Under the pieces are notes generated by a model. It had not been told where the DNA came from. It saw only the letters and a list, made by a program, of their open reading frames with translations, and ran no database searches. Positions 17,747 to 29,100 of a stretch of DNA of 64,000 nt are shown here, one piece after another. The stretch comes from Palsa-948 sp964481195 (GTDB lineage Bacteria; Bacteroidota; Bacteroidia; Palsa-948): positions 1 to 64,000 of the forward strand of contig CAYZTB010000002.1 in NCBI GenBank assembly GCA_964481195.1, written 5' to 3'. Every line of letters begins with the position of its first letter. Positions within the stretch are counted from its first letter, which is position 1. The translations under genes and the position numbers were made by a program.

Positions 17747-18229
17747 ATGCAGCTAGCAGAAGGTTTTGGAAATTATTTGTATATCATTTTTGCGGTGGTC
17801 TATGTAATTTACAGCATGATAAAGGCTGGGAAAAAGGCTAATGCAAATAAGCCCACTATCCAGCCTTCATCAAAACCCAGCAATCATCCTACGGCCGAAA
17901 AACCCAGACAAAAAACCAAAGACTTAAAAGATATTTTAGAAGATCTTTTGGATATTAATCCTCCGCAAAGTGTCCCAGCTCCTGTTGAAGTTAAAAGCAT
18001 ACCTAAAAAAAAACCTAAAGTAGTCACTCCATTTCTTACCTCTGAAATGGAAAGAACCGCAAACAATAAAAAGTGGAAAGCAGAAGCAACTACTTCTGCT
18101 AAAGATTTTAAATCAAAAAAAATCAACCCCATACAAGAATTAACAACTGAAGAAGAAACTTCAGATTTCGAATTTGATGCTAAAACCGCCATTATTTATT
18201 CAGAGATTTTAAAGAGACCTCAATATTAA
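17747..18229 (+). CDS. Small membrane-anchored protein of unknown function
   Basis: 160 residues. One N-terminal membrane helix (about residues 6-25, FGNYLYIIFAVVYVIYSMIKAGKK) is followed by a long polar, low-complexity Lys/Pro/Glu-rich tail that should be cytoplasmic (positive side) and mostly disordered. The C-terminus regains order (DFEFDAKTAIIYSEILKRPQY), a pattern resembling short interaction tails. No catalytic residues. It sits 18 bases after hppD and 28 before the sensor kinase gene, so it may share a transcript with either. Family not recognised. Confidence 0.75.
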   Translation: MQLAEGFGNYLYIIFAVVYVIYSMIKAGKKANANKPTIQPSSKPSNHPTAEKPRQKTKDLKDILEDLLDINPPQSVPAPVEVKSIPKKKPKVVTPFLTSEMERTANNKKWKAEATTSAKDFKSKKINPIQELTTEEETSDFEFDAKTAIIYSEILKRPQY

Positions 18230-18257
18230 TTTTTTTTGAATTCCTGTTTTCATTTCT

Positions 18258-21248
18258 ATGTTCCAGAAGTATAAAATAGGCTTCTTATCTATTTTGCTTA
18301 CGGGCATTACTGTTCCGTTAATTTCATTTTCACAATCGTATAATTTCAAAAATTATTCCGCAGAGCAAGGACTACCCTTTGTGCAGGTGTATTCTATTTT
18401 TCAGGATAGTAAAGGAAATTTATGGAGTGGAGGATATGGCGGGCTTAGCAGGTTTGATGGAAAAGCATTCACAAACTACTCACCTAAAAACGGATTAGCA
18501 AATCATTGGGTTACTAGCATTGCAGAAGACAAGAACGGAGACATCTGGGCAGGAACAATTTCGGGAATAAGTAAACTAGAAGGAAAGTCATTTATCGCGT
18601 TTACAAAAAAACATGGCTTAGTTGGCGATTATGTTAACGCCCTAACTACCGATCGCTACGGAAATTTATGGATAGCCACCACAACAGGAATCACAATTTA
18701 CGATGGAAAAATATTCACCTCCTTAACATCTAAGAACGGACTTCCCACAAATAATATTTCACTTATTTATGCCGATAAGTCAGGCACTATCTGGATGAAT
18801 AGCGATAGCGGAGTAACCAAAATTGTTTTTGATCAAGGCACTAGCCAAGATAAATCATTTAGTAACTATAAGATTATTAATGGGGCATATAAGCATCAAG
18901 TGACAAGTATTACGGAAGATAACACAGGAGTTATTTGGTTTGGAACAGGTAATGGAGTAGTTAAATATGATGGAGTTGAGAATAAAGTATTTACTACTAA
19001 CGATGGACTTTTTGATAATGACATTTTATCTGTAGAAAAAGATAAACAATCGAACAGTGTTTGGGTGGGAACATTAAAAGGCCTTAACAAAATATCAGAG
19101 AATGGTCGCATAGAGTCATATCGAGTAAGCAACATGCAAAGCGGAAATAAAGTCGAAAAGCTTTTTGTTGATGAAGAAGAAAATTTATGGTTGGGAACAC
19201 AAAATGGATTATACCGCTTCCGCGACCCATCCTTTTCCACATACGCTGAAAAAGAGGGACTGAATGCACCTTTTGTTTTCCCTGTTTTTCGCGACAGTAA
19301 AAAACAACTTTGGGCAGGAACCTACGATGGTGGGTTTTATCGATACGACAAAAATAAGTTCAAATATTTTTCGGAAAAGGATGGTTTGATTGGTACGCAA
19401 ATGTATGCAGGTACCGAAGATGCTCAAGGCAATATTTGGATGGGAACTAACAAAGGGCTTTCGATTTATAATGGAAACACTTTTAAAAATTATAAAGGAT
19501 TTGAAGAGGGACTTAAAAGCGATTCAGTTACTTCTATTTTGTTAGACAGCAAAGGGCAGATGTGGCTAGGAGGAAATAGGGGCGGAGCAGTTTGGAACGG
19601 AAAAAAATTTAAAACGTTTGAATTAAAATCGGATGGAGAAAATTTTGATGTTTGGTATTTATTTGAAGACAGCAAAAAAAATATTTGGATGGGAACCTAT
19701 CTTGGAGGTTTGTATATGTTCGATGGTAAAAACTACTACAATTATTCTCAAAAGCTAAATCTCAAAAGCAAATCCTATTTTTCAGTAACCGAAGATAAGG
19801 CTGGTAATTTATATTTCGGAAGTTTTGATGGGGTATATATTTATAATCCTTCTGCAGAAAAAATTTTACATGTAAGCGAGAAAGACGGACTAAGTTCTGA
19901 TTTGGTTTATGTAATGGCATTTGATACAGGCTGCCATTATTTATACATCGGAACAAATCAAGGCGTAAATAAATTTGATGCAAAAAAGTTTTTACAGAAT
20001 GGAGAGATTAACATTCAGCATTATGGCCAAGAGGAGGGATTAACTAGTCTCGAGACAAATTCAAATGGCATCTGGAGAGATGAGGATGGAACTTTCTGGT
20101 TTGGAACGGTGAATGGTCTTATTCATTTCGATCCTAACGCAATGAATCAAAATAGTGCGGAGGCCATTATTAATATTACAAGCACACGCATTTTTTATAA
20201 TGACACAGCACTTCCAGTAAACTCAACGTTGCCCTACTATTTAAATAACATCTCTTTTGAATACATCGGTATTTGTTTAACGAACCCGGGCAAAGTAAGG
20301 TATAAGTATATGTTGGCGGGCTATGATAAAAATTGGTCGCCAGAAACTAAAGAAACATTTGCGCGCTATTCTAATCTTTTACCAGGCAGATACAACTTTA
20401 AAGTAATCAGCTGTAATAACGAAGGATTGTGGAACAAAGAACCAGCCACTTTTTCTTTCTCAATTTCTCCACCTTTTTGGAGAACCTGGTGGTTTAGGCT
20501 TTCTGTAATTGCAGCCATTATTACTTTTATCGCAGCTTTCCTACGAGCAAGAACCGCCTCCATCCGCAAAAAAGAAGCGGAGAAACTAAGTCGAGAAATT
20601 CAATTGGCTAACAACGAGCTCAAAGCATTGCGCGCTCAAATGGATCCGCATTTTATTTTTAATTCGCTAAGCTCCATCCAAAGTTTTATTATGACCAAGG
20701 ATGAGGACTCGGCCTTGTTGTACTTAAATAAATTTGCTAAGCTGATTCGAACGATTTTATCAAACAGCGAAAAACCTACCGTAACTATTCACGAAGAAAT
20801 TGATGCGTTAAAGCTTTACCTTGAGCTGGAATCTCTTCGCTGGGCTAACAAATTTGAATTTATCATTCATATTGCAAATGAAATCGAAACAGATTTTCAC
20901 CGAATACCAAGTATGCTTATTCAGCCGTATGTTGAAAACGCAATCTTACATGGTCTTGTTCCTAAGGAAGATGGGAAAGGCAAAGTAGAAATTTCAGTTA
21001 CCCAAAATGATACACATATTATTTGTTCTATTATAGATAATGGAATAGGTAGAAAAAAGTCAAATGAACAAAAGCAAAGATCCGGAAAGCCGGGGCATGA
21101 ATCCATGGGAATGAGAATAACATCCGATCGCTTGGAAGTATTAAATAGGATGCATAATTCCGAGCTTAGTGTAATAATTAATGACTTATACGATTCAAGT
21201 GGCAATTCTTGTGGAACAAGCGTTGAAATATTTATTCCGGTAAGTTAA
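18258..21248 (+). CDS. Propeller sensor histidine kinase, LytS/YesM type
   Basis: 996 residues. Signal sequence (to ~26), then about a dozen two-component-regulator propeller repeats (~28-640, units such as GNIWMGTNKGLSIYNG), a Y_Y_Y domain (~670-735, ending FSFSISPPFWRTWW), one membrane helix (~748-766), a short coiled coil and a His_kinase domain. The phospho-acceptor is His798 in LRAQMDPHFIFNSLSSIQ; the ATP-binding part includes QPYVENAILHGLVP and DNGIGRKKS. The large periplasmic propeller probably senses an extracellular ligand such as a glycan or peptide. The LytTR regulator starts 35 bases downstream and is its likely partner. Unlike the gene at 6571, which has the same sensor architecture, the output here is a kinase. 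Confidence 0.93.
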   Translation: MFQKYKIGFLSILLTGITVPLISFSQSYNFKNYSAEQGLPFVQVYSIFQDSKGNLWSGGYGGLSRFDGKAFTNYSPKNGLANHWVTSIAEDKNGDIWAGTISGISKLEGKSFIAFTKKHGLVGDYVNALTTDRYGNLWIATTTGITIYDGKIFTSLTSKNGLPTNNISLIYADKSGTIWMNSDSGVTKIVFDQGTSQDKSFSNYKIINGAYKHQVTSITEDNTGVIWFGTGNGVVKYDGVENKVFTTNDGLFDNDILSVEKDKQSNSVWVGTLKGLNKISENGRIESYRVSNMQSGNKVEKLFVDEEENLWLGTQNGLYRFRDPSFSTYAEKEGLNAPFVFPVFRDSKKQLWAGTYDGGFYRYDKNKFKYFSEKDGLIGTQMYAGTEDAQGNIWMGTNKGLSIYNGNTFKNYKGFEEGLKSDSVTSILLDSKGQMWLGGNRGGAVWNGKKFKTFELKSDGENFDVWYLFEDSKKNIWMGTYLGGLYMFDGKNYYNYSQKLNLKSKSYFSVTEDKAGNLYFGSFDGVYIYNPSAEKILHVSEKDGLSSDLVYVMAFDTGCHYLYIGTNQGVNKFDAKKFLQNGEINIQHYGQEEGLTSLETNSNGIWRDEDGTFWFGTVNGLIHFDPNAMNQNSAEAIINITSTRIFYNDTALPVNSTLPYYLNNISFEYIGICLTNPGKVRYKYMLAGYDKNWSPETKETFARYSNLLPGRYNFKVISCNNEGLWNKEPATFSFSISPPFWRTWWFRLSVIAAIITFIAAFLRARTASIRKKEAEKLSREIQLANNELKALRAQMDPHFIFNSLSSIQSFIMTKDEDSALLYLNKFAKLIRTILSNSEKPTVTIHEEIDALKLYLELESLRWANKFEFIIHIANEIETDFHRIPSMLIQPYVENAILHGLVPKEDGKGKVEISVTQNDTHIICSIIDNGIGRKKSNEQKQRSGKPGHESMGMRITSDRLEVLNRMHNSELSVIINDLYDSSGNSCGTSVEIFIPVS

Positions 21249-21283
21249 TCCATTGTCGTTTTTAATTTTCGTATCGTTGTACC

Positions 21284-22027
21284 ATGATTAAATCAGTTAT
21301 TATAGAAGACGAAAGCAAAAGCGCTGAGGTGCTTGCGCAGCTGCTTAAAAAAAACTGCCCCGAAGTTGAAGTAATAGGAAGGGCCGAGAATGTAAAAGAG
21401 GGAATAGAAGTGGTTTCTAACCTAAATCCCGATTTAATTTTCTTAGATGTAATGATGCCTGATGGTAGCGGATTTGAAGTGCTCGAAAAATTAGGTGGAT
21501 TAAAGTTTAATGTAATATTTACAACTGCAACTGATAAGTTTGCTGTTAAAGCCATTAAATACAGTGCGTTAGATTATTTATTAAAGCCCATTAATGCTGA
21601 AGAATTAGTTTTGGCAGTACGTAAAGTTTCTGAGAGGTCAAAAAATGTTTCTAATGAAGATAATCTACGATCATTATTAGAAAATGTAAGGCAAAACGAA
21701 AATCAATTCAGCAAAATAACCCTTCCTACCGGCAATGCGTACGAAATAGTCCTTATAAAGGATATAATCCGTTGCGAAGCAAACGATAACTATACAAACA
21801 TATATTTGGCTAGCGGAAAAAAGTTTCTTGTTGCAGGCACCTTAAAGCATTACGAAGACCTTTTGCCCGAAAAAGATTTTGTTCGCGTACATCACAGTCA
21901 CCTTATTAACATGAATCACATGACTCGATTCGTAAAAGAAGATGGGGGCTATGCAGTGATGAGCGATAATAGTCAGGTAGAAGTTTCTAGACGAAAGCGA
22001 GAAGATTTTCTAAATAAGTTAATATAA
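21284..22027 (+). CDS. LytTR-family response regulator
   Basis: 247 residues, cytoplasmic. Receiver domain at ~1-120 with phospho-acceptor Asp55 (IFLDVMMPDGSG), the conserved acidic pair IIEDES near the N-terminus and Lys in LLKPINAEE. A linker leads to a LytTR DNA-binding domain (~145-245) with IIRCEANDNYTNIYL, FVRVHHSHLINMNH and VEVSRRKREDFL. Such regulators bind direct repeats upstream of their targets after phosphorylation. It is paired with the propeller kinase directly upstream. The TonB receptor operon beginning at 22411 is a candidate target by position only. Confidence 0.95.
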   Translation: MIKSVIIEDESKSAEVLAQLLKKNCPEVEVIGRAENVKEGIEVVSNLNPDLIFLDVMMPDGSGFEVLEKLGGLKFNVIFTTATDKFAVKAIKYSALDYLLKPINAEELVLAVRKVSERSKNVSNEDNLRSLLENVRQNENQFSKITLPTGNAYEIVLIKDIIRCEANDNYTNIYLASGKKFLVAGTLKHYEDLLPEKDFVRVHHSHLINMNHMTRFVKEDGGYAVMSDNSQVEVSRRKREDFLNKLI

Positions 22028-22047
22028 GCGGATACTGCTTATATTTT
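22022..22047 (+). terminator. Weak intrinsic terminator overlapping the regulator stop codon
   Basis: ATATAAGC / GCTTATAT forms a perfect 8-bp stem with a 7-base loop and ends in a short T-run. The TAA stop codon of the LytTR gene is inside the left arm. The stem is AT-rich, so efficiency is uncertain. Confidence 0.5.
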
Positions 22048-22410
22048 ACCACTTACTCATTTTATCCAACCACTTACTAAATTCTGCTAACTGAAGCAAT
22101 ATCAGTGCGTATATTTACTGTGAAAGGAAATAATCTTCATAGTGGTAAAAAAATAATTAAAAAAACTTTATAAAATATTTGGATATGGGATTTAATTATT
22201 TATACATTTGCCCGCTCTTTTTAATAACAGCAATCTCAGTTCCTAAACTCTTAGGAGAGATTGCAAAAATAAAATTGAAATTGTTATCGAATAGTAAGAT
22301 ATACGATACTTGTATTTTTCACAAAGAAATTTATTTCTTTTGTGCTCCTGTTATAAATTTACGTACTCACCGAAGTAGCACTTCGGGCAAACTTTTAAAA
22401 CTAAATAAAT
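22048..22410. other. Spacer between the two-component pair and the TonB operon, with two hairpins
   Basis: No convincing gene. Two inverted repeats lie just before the TonB gene: AAAGAAAT-TT-ATTTCTTT at 22323-22340, and CCGAAGT-AGC-ACTTCGG at 22370-22386, which ends 24 bases before the ATG. They could be an operator or a structured leader. A 79-codon open frame at 22179 has no supporting features. Confidence 0.5.
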
Positions 22411-25400
22411 ATGCTTAAGAAAATCATCGCTGCTGTAGTAGTAGCAATCACTATTGGGAATTTTGCCATGGCGCAAACAGGTACCCTTAAAGGAAAGGCG
22501 ATAGATGAAACGAATGGCGAAGGGATTTCCTTTGCCAATATCCAAATTGAAGTAAATGGCTCTGCCGTTGCTAGAGGTGTTGCGGATATTAACGGAGAGT
22601 TTACTATTAAGCCTATTCCTCCTGGCGTATACGATGTAAAAGTTGCATCGGTAGGTTTTCAAACTTACTTTACTAAGGGAGTAGTAATTGGCAGTGATAA
22701 AACAGCTTACATAGAAGCTAAAGTTAAATCTACCATGGTTGAACAAGAAACCTTTGTAATTGTTGCTTATACAGAGCCACTTATTGATCCTGATACTAAA
22801 TCAGGTGGAACGGTAACACGTGAAGAATATCTGGCAATGCCATCTAAAAACATAAATTCAGTTGCTTCTACTACTGCTGGAGTTTTCCAACAAGATGAAG
22901 GTGGCGCACTTAACGTTCGAGGATCAAGATCTACAGGAACAGAATATTATATAGATGGAGAAAAAGTAAGAGGATCTGAAGGACTTCCTCAGGGAGGCAT
23001 TGAGCAAATTTCGGTAATTACAGGTGGCGTTCCGGCACAATACGGAGATGCAACGGGTGGTTTTATCAATATCACAACTCGTGGTGGTATCCGAAATGAA
23101 TTTTTTGGAGGAGTGGAGCTTATTTCTTCTCAGTTAACTGATGCTTACGATTATAATTTTGCTGGCTTTAACGTAGGAGGCCCTTTAATGATAAAAAAAG
23201 ATAGCACGGGATTTAAAAATGCTAAAATAGGCATGTTCTTATCAGGTGAAGTTTCTTCAGAAAAAGACCCTAACCCTTCAGCTGTAGGAATCTATAAAGT
23301 AAATGATGAAAAGCAAAAGTTTTTAGAAGAAAACCCTCTTGCTGCTTCTGATATTGGTGGAGGAACAATATTAAATGCAGAACTTTTAAAAGCATCAGAC
23401 TTAGAACACATAAAAGCAAGACAGAATGTTGGAAGCAACAATGCACGTTTGGCCGGAAAGCTTGATTTTAAGATTGCAAAGGATATGATTTTTACACTTG
23501 GAGGTTCCATAGACTATAACAACCGTAGAGTGTTTTCATATGAGTACTCATTGTTGAATTCAAATCAAAATGCTCAGAATATCAATAATACAACAAGGCT
23601 TTATGGAAAATTCACACATAGGTTAGGGAATAAAAATTCGGCTGATGGAAAATCAACTTCTCTCATAAAAAATGCATATTATTTTGTGCAGTTTGGTTAT
23701 ACTAAGTATAAAGAAACTCAACAAGATGAAATTCATAAAGACAACCTTTTTGATTATGGGCATATAGGCAAATTTGAAACAATGAGAGCCGCTAATTTTG
23801 CTGCAGTAAAAGATACTACTGGTGCAACTATTTACTATAATCAAATAGCTGTTTCTGACACCCAAGTTTTATTTACACCTGGATCTCAAAATCCACTAGC
23901 AGCTAATTACACGTCACAATTTTATAATTTAGTTCCAGGAGATCCTAATACTTTAGCCGATATAACACAAGGGTATGGACTATTAAATGGAGCACGCCCT
24001 CGTAGTGTTTATTCAATTTGGTTTAATACCGGTCGTGTAAACAATCAATTTTACAACATAGATCAGCAGCAACTTAGGACTATCGGTCAGTTTTCTGCAG
24101 ATATAAAGAATCACGCTATTCAAATGGGATTTGAGTATGAGCGCAGAGATGATAGATCTTGGTCAGTTTCTCCAATCGGCATGTGGGGTTTAATGCGCCA
24201 ATTATCAAATAAACACATTACCCAGTTAGATTTGTCAGATTCTTCACTTTATACAGGATCTACAATTTTAGTTGGATCTAGTCTTATAACTCCAACTGTA
24301 AATGCATATACTTATAACTATATAGTAAATGCCTCTGAGCAATCTTTCTTTGATAAATCTTTACGTAAATCATTAGGCAAAGGTGTTGATGAGTGGATTG
24401 ATATAGATTCATATGATCCAAGTTCATTTAATATTAGCATGTTTAGCCCTGATGAATTATTAAATGATGGAAATGCTTTAGTTGCCTATAATGGATATTC
24501 TTATGACGGAACAAAATTAGCTGGCAAGCCTTCATTTGATTTAGCAGCATTAGAAAATTTCTATAAGGGTACTGATGCCAATGGTAACCTTGCACGAATC
24601 ATCCCATCGTTCCAGCCTCAATACAATTCTGGATTTATTCAAGATAAATTCGAAATTAAAGACATGAGATTTAACGTTGGAGTACGTGTAGATCGTTTTA
24701 ATGCAAACCAGCCAGTATTACGCGATAAATTTTTATTCTACGAAGCTAAAACAGTTGCCGATGTAACAAACTTAGGAACTCATCCAAGCAACGTGCCTTC
24801 TACCGCAGTAGTATATGTAGACGATGCAAAAAATCCTGGCTCAATTGCAGGTTATAGAGATGAAAATCAATGGTACAATGCACAAGGAACAGCTATTTCA
24901 GATCCAAAAGTAATTACACCTTCGGCAGGAGTAATTCAGCCATACTTAAAATATCCAAATGAAAAATTCCTAGGATCATCTAAGGTGGATAAAGTATTTG
25001 ACATGTATTCTGCACAGAATACTTTTATGCCTCGTATAGCTTTCTCGTTCCCAATATCTAAAGAGGCAAACTTTTTTGCTCACTACGATGTGTTAACTCA
25101 GCGCCCACCTACAGCATTGAGATTTAATCCTGTTAGCTATTTATATATTCAAAATGTTGGAGGTATTGTAAATAACCCTGCATTAAGAGCAGAACGTACA
25201 ACCGACTACGAACTTGGATTCAGTCAGGTACTTAATGAGAAAAAGAATGCTGCAATTACCTTATCTGCGTTTTACAGAGAGATGCGTGATATGATTCAGC
25301 AAACAATTCTATATGGTGCTTATCCTATCAACTATACCAGTTATGGCAACATTGACTTTGGTACAGTTAAAGGATTTACTGTTGCTTATGACCTTCGCAA

Positions 25401-26118
25401 AACCAATAATGTTCAGATGACTGCTTCTTATACTTTACAGTTTGCTGATGGAACTGGATCAGCTTCAAATTCTGCAGGTGGAATTATTGGTGTAGGCCAG
25501 CCAAACCTTCGTACAACTATGCCTCTTGATTTTGACCAGCGTCATGCAATTGTATTAAATACAGATTACCGCATGGGCGAAGGGAAAGATTATAAAGGCC
25601 CTCAAGCTAAGTGGGCAAAGATGCTCTTTGAAAATTTTGGTGGTAACCTTGTATTCCGTGCAGGAAGCGGTCTTCCATACACTCGTCAAAACAACGTTAC
25701 TTCAGGAAACGGAGATAACAGCAGTGCAGTTGTATTTGGAATCAACCAGCGCGCATCTATGAAAGGAAAATTAAATGGTTCTAATTTGCCTTGGCAGTAC
25801 CGTGCAGATTTACGTTTAGATAAAAACATTGCGTTAATCTGGAAAAAAGCTGAAGGAGATAGTAAAGCAAAATCTTCTAACTTAAATATATATGTTCAAA
25901 TATTAAACATATTCAATACCAGAAACATTATTAACTTATATCGTTATACTGGTGACCCTGATGATGATGGATATTTAAGTGCGCCAGAAAATCAGAATGG
26001 TATTAATAACTATTTAGATCCTGAATCTTTCATTGACTTGTATACAGCAAAGATTGCTAATCCATCTCACTATAGCATTCCTAGAAGAGCTCGTATTGGT
26101 ATCATGCTAGACTTTTAA
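22411..26118 (+). CDS. TonB-dependent receptor with N-terminal carboxypeptidase-like domain
   Basis: 1235 residues, outer membrane. Signal peptide (MLKKIIAAVVVAITIGNFAMAQ), a CarboxypepD_reg-like beta-sandwich (~23-110, GTLKGKAIDETNGEGISFANIQIEVNGS...), a plug domain (~130-230, LNVRGSRSTGTEYYIDGEKVRG and VPAQYGDATGGFINITTRGG), then a long beta-barrel rich in alternating aromatic strands that ends RRARIGIMLDF with the terminal Phe typical of outer-membrane barrels. It should import or handle a large ligand, energised by TonB. There is no SusD gene beside it. Instead it is followed at 25 bases by a large exported protein and then by a PorV/PorQ protein, suggesting a joint surface complex. Confidence 0.92.
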   Translation: MLKKIIAAVVVAITIGNFAMAQTGTLKGKAIDETNGEGISFANIQIEVNGSAVARGVADINGEFTIKPIPPGVYDVKVASVGFQTYFTKGVVIGSDKTAYIEAKVKSTMVEQETFVIVAYTEPLIDPDTKSGGTVTREEYLAMPSKNINSVASTTAGVFQQDEGGALNVRGSRSTGTEYYIDGEKVRGSEGLPQGGIEQISVITGGVPAQYGDATGGFINITTRGGIRNEFFGGVELISSQLTDAYDYNFAGFNVGGPLMIKKDSTGFKNAKIGMFLSGEVSSEKDPNPSAVGIYKVNDEKQKFLEENPLAASDIGGGTILNAELLKASDLEHIKARQNVGSNNARLAGKLDFKIAKDMIFTLGGSIDYNNRRVFSYEYSLLNSNQNAQNINNTTRLYGKFTHRLGNKNSADGKSTSLIKNAYYFVQFGYTKYKETQQDEIHKDNLFDYGHIGKFETMRAANFAAVKDTTGATIYYNQIAVSDTQVLFTPGSQNPLAANYTSQFYNLVPGDPNTLADITQGYGLLNGARPRSVYSIWFNTGRVNNQFYNIDQQQLRTIGQFSADIKNHAIQMGFEYERRDDRSWSVSPIGMWGLMRQLSNKHITQLDLSDSSLYTGSTILVGSSLITPTVNAYTYNYIVNASEQSFFDKSLRKSLGKGVDEWIDIDSYDPSSFNISMFSPDELLNDGNALVAYNGYSYDGTKLAGKPSFDLAALENFYKGTDANGNLARIIPSFQPQYNSGFIQDKFEIKDMRFNVGVRVDRFNANQPVLRDKFLFYEAKTVADVTNLGTHPSNVPSTAVVYVDDAKNPGSIAGYRDENQWYNAQGTAISDPKVITPSAGVIQPYLKYPNEKFLGSSKVDKVFDMYSAQNTFMPRIAFSFPISKEANFFAHYDVLTQRPPTALRFNPVSYLYIQNVGGIVNNPALRAERTTDYELGFSQVLNEKKNAAITLSAFYREMRDMIQQTILYGAYPINYTSYGNIDFGTVKGFTVAYDLRKTNNVQMTASYTLQFADGTGSASNSAGGIIGVGQPNLRTTMPLDFDQRHAIVLNTDYRMGEGKDYKGPQAKWAKMLFENFGGNLVFRAGSGLPYTRQNNVTSGNGDNSSAVVFGINQRASMKGKLNGSNLPWQYRADLRLDKNIALIWKKAEGDSKAKSSNLNIYVQILNIFNTRNIINLYRYTGDPDDDGYLSAPENQNGINNYLDPESFIDLYTAKIANPSHYSIPRRARIGIMLDF

Positions 26119-26143
26119 TATACTTTGATAAAAAGAAAAAATA

Positions 26144-29100
26144 ATGAATAATTATTCTAAAAATATGAAACACCTACGTTCGTTAATCATCCCAGCACTG
26201 ATTGCAGCAATTAGTGCTCCCGAAATTGCTTCTGCAAACAAGATAGAAGGCTTTAAGTCTGGAGTGGCAAATAACCCTCCAACTGTAAACGCAGCTTGTT
26301 CTGAAGCAACTGCCCAATCCGATTTAGCGGTAAACAATGTACGTTGCCGCGTATTAATGGGAGATATGTGGTGGGATCTTTCTAACGGAATTTATGAAAT
26401 ACCTAAAGGAGGTGGCGTAATGGCAATCTTTGCTGGGTCTTTGTGGATTGGAGGAATTGATGTTGGAGGACAATTAAAAGTTGCAGCTCAAACATATCGT
26501 CAAACGGGTAACGATTTCTGGCCCGGCCCATTGGACACTTCAAATGCATCGGTAGATGCTGAAGTTTGTTCTGAATACGACAAGCATTTTAGAATAACCA
26601 GAAAAGAAGTAGAAACTTTTGTTACTACGGGAGTTAAAACAAATGCAATAACAAATTGGCCAGGTAATGGAGATATGTCAAAAGGGCAAGCTCAATACCT
26701 AGCGCCTTTCTTTGATGCAGATGCAGATGGTATTTATAACCCATCAGCAGGAGATTATCCAGGGTATGATTTAGTTGCAGGCGATGGATATGGCGACTGT
26801 CAGGTTAATAATTGTGTTCCTGTTGATCAGCTTTTTGGAGATGAAACTTTATGGTGGGTGTTTAACGATAAAGGAAATATTCACGGAGAAACTGGTGGTC
26901 AGCAAATTGGATTAGAGATTCGTGCGCAAGCTTTCGGTTTTTTTACAGATGATGAGATTAATAACATGACTTTTTATAACTACCGTATTTTTAATCGCTC
27001 TACATTTCAAGTGGACTCTTGCTATTTTGGAGTATGGGCCGATGCGGATTTGGGATGCTACACAGATGACTTTGTAGGTTGTGATGTAAAAAGAGGTTTA
27101 GGATACACGTACAATGGAGATAACGATGATGATGTTGCCTGTTCTTCTCCTGGATATGGTTTAAATCCACCTGCAATTGGTATAGATTTCTTCAGAGGAC
27201 CGCTAGCTGATGCGGGAGATGGAAAAGATAACGACAGAAATTGTCAGACAGACGAGTCTTGTGAGCAAATAATAATGTCTGGATTTTTATATTATGATAA
27301 TATAAATGGAGTAACAAACGGAAATCCTTCAGGCGCTACTCATTTTTACAATTATTTGAGAATGAAATGGGGTGATGGAACATCTGTTACCTATGGTGGA
27401 AATGGTTCTGGAGGAACGCAGGCATGCCAGTTTATGTATCCAGGAAGCCCTACATCAGATTTGCATGATTGGGGTATTGGAGGAAATTGCTCTACTACAC
27501 CTACTCTTGCAGCGTGGGACGAAGTAAGTGCAGGAAATACTCCAGCAGATAGAAGAATGCTTGAATCAGCAGGGCCATTTACATTATTGCCAGGTGCAGT
27601 TAACGTAATTACTACTGGTGTGGTTTGGGCAAGAGCAACTGCAGGTGGTGCTCAAGCATCTGTAAAACTACTTAAAGTGGTTGATGATAAAGCACAGGCA
27701 TTATTTGATAATTGCTTTAAAGTATTAGATGGACCTACAGCTCCGGATGTTTCTGTACAGGAAATGGACAAAGGATTAATTCTTTATCTAACAAATGAGG
27801 ACCCAAATTCAAATAATTTTAATGAAAATTATACCGAGTTTGACCCTCTTATCTCTTTGATAGATTCAAATGGTAATTCTTGTCCAAACGTGAACAAGTA
27901 CTATAATTTTGAAGGATATAAAATATACCAACTTAAAAGTGCTACAGTTTCTTCTAATGATTTAGAGGATCCAAACAAGGCACAAATGATTTATCAGTGC
28001 GACTTGAAAAATGGAATTAGTCGTTTAATAAATTATGAGTTTGACCAATCTCTTGGAGCAGGTGTTCCTAAAGAAAAAGTTAATGGAAAAGACTTAGGGT
28101 TGTCGCACTCTATTAAAATTACTACAGATGCATTTGCGGTAGGTAACCCTAATTTGATAAATCATAAAACCTATTACTTTATGGCAATTGCCTATGGGTA
28201 CAATGAGTATAAGAAATATCAGCAAGACGTACCTCCAAATAATCAAAATCTTTGTGATCCACTTGCAGGTGCTACTACCGGTCAAAAGAAACCGTTTAAA
28301 CAAGGCAGAAAAAACCTAAAAGTGTATACTGGAATTCCTCATATCGCAACGCCTTATACTGGTGGAACTGAGATTCATGCTTTATATGGAAGCGGCCCAA
28401 GAATTACTAGAATAGAAGGTAATGGAAACGGTGGCTTAGAATTAGATTTCACAGCTTCAACTGTAGCTGATATCTTAGCAGCATCAGACCATAGAACAAA
28501 AACTCCTACTTATGAGTATGGAAAAGGTCCAATTAGTGTAAGAGTTATTGATCCTTTAAATGTTCCTGATGGACAATCTTTCACGTTGAAGTTTGACAGT
28601 GCAAATATTGCAAACTCAACTTGGAATATGAAAAATAATACTACTGGTGAAATTATTAACTCTAATAAAACTATTAAGGCAGTTAATGAACAACTACTTT
28701 TAAAGTGGGGTATTTCTGTTTCAATTGTTCAAATTGATGAGCCCGGAACTCCAGCTTCTATTAATAATGGATTTATTGGAGGTAATATGACTTTTGCTGA
28801 CCCAAGCAAAAATTGGTTAACAGCTTTGAAAGATAGAGATGGGCCATATTTTGAAAATTGGATACGTGCTGGAGAAATAACGGGTAGTACCGGATTCCAA
28901 AATGACTACGTAGGAATTGACGTTGACCAAATTTACGAAGGTGTAATTGGTGGCACTTGGGCTCCATATAGATTAGTAGGAGCAACTGAGTTAGGTCCAT
29001 ATGACTCTACTAAATACCATACTGGCCCTGGATTTAAATTGAATTTAATGAGTCAAGTGCAGATGAAGGACTTATCAAGCATAAATGTTGTATTAACTGC

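Noticed and set aside
22179..22418. 79-codon open frame before the TonB receptor gene
   Set aside because: It overlaps the receptor start, covers two inverted repeats and has no recognisable domain; composition looks like spacer.
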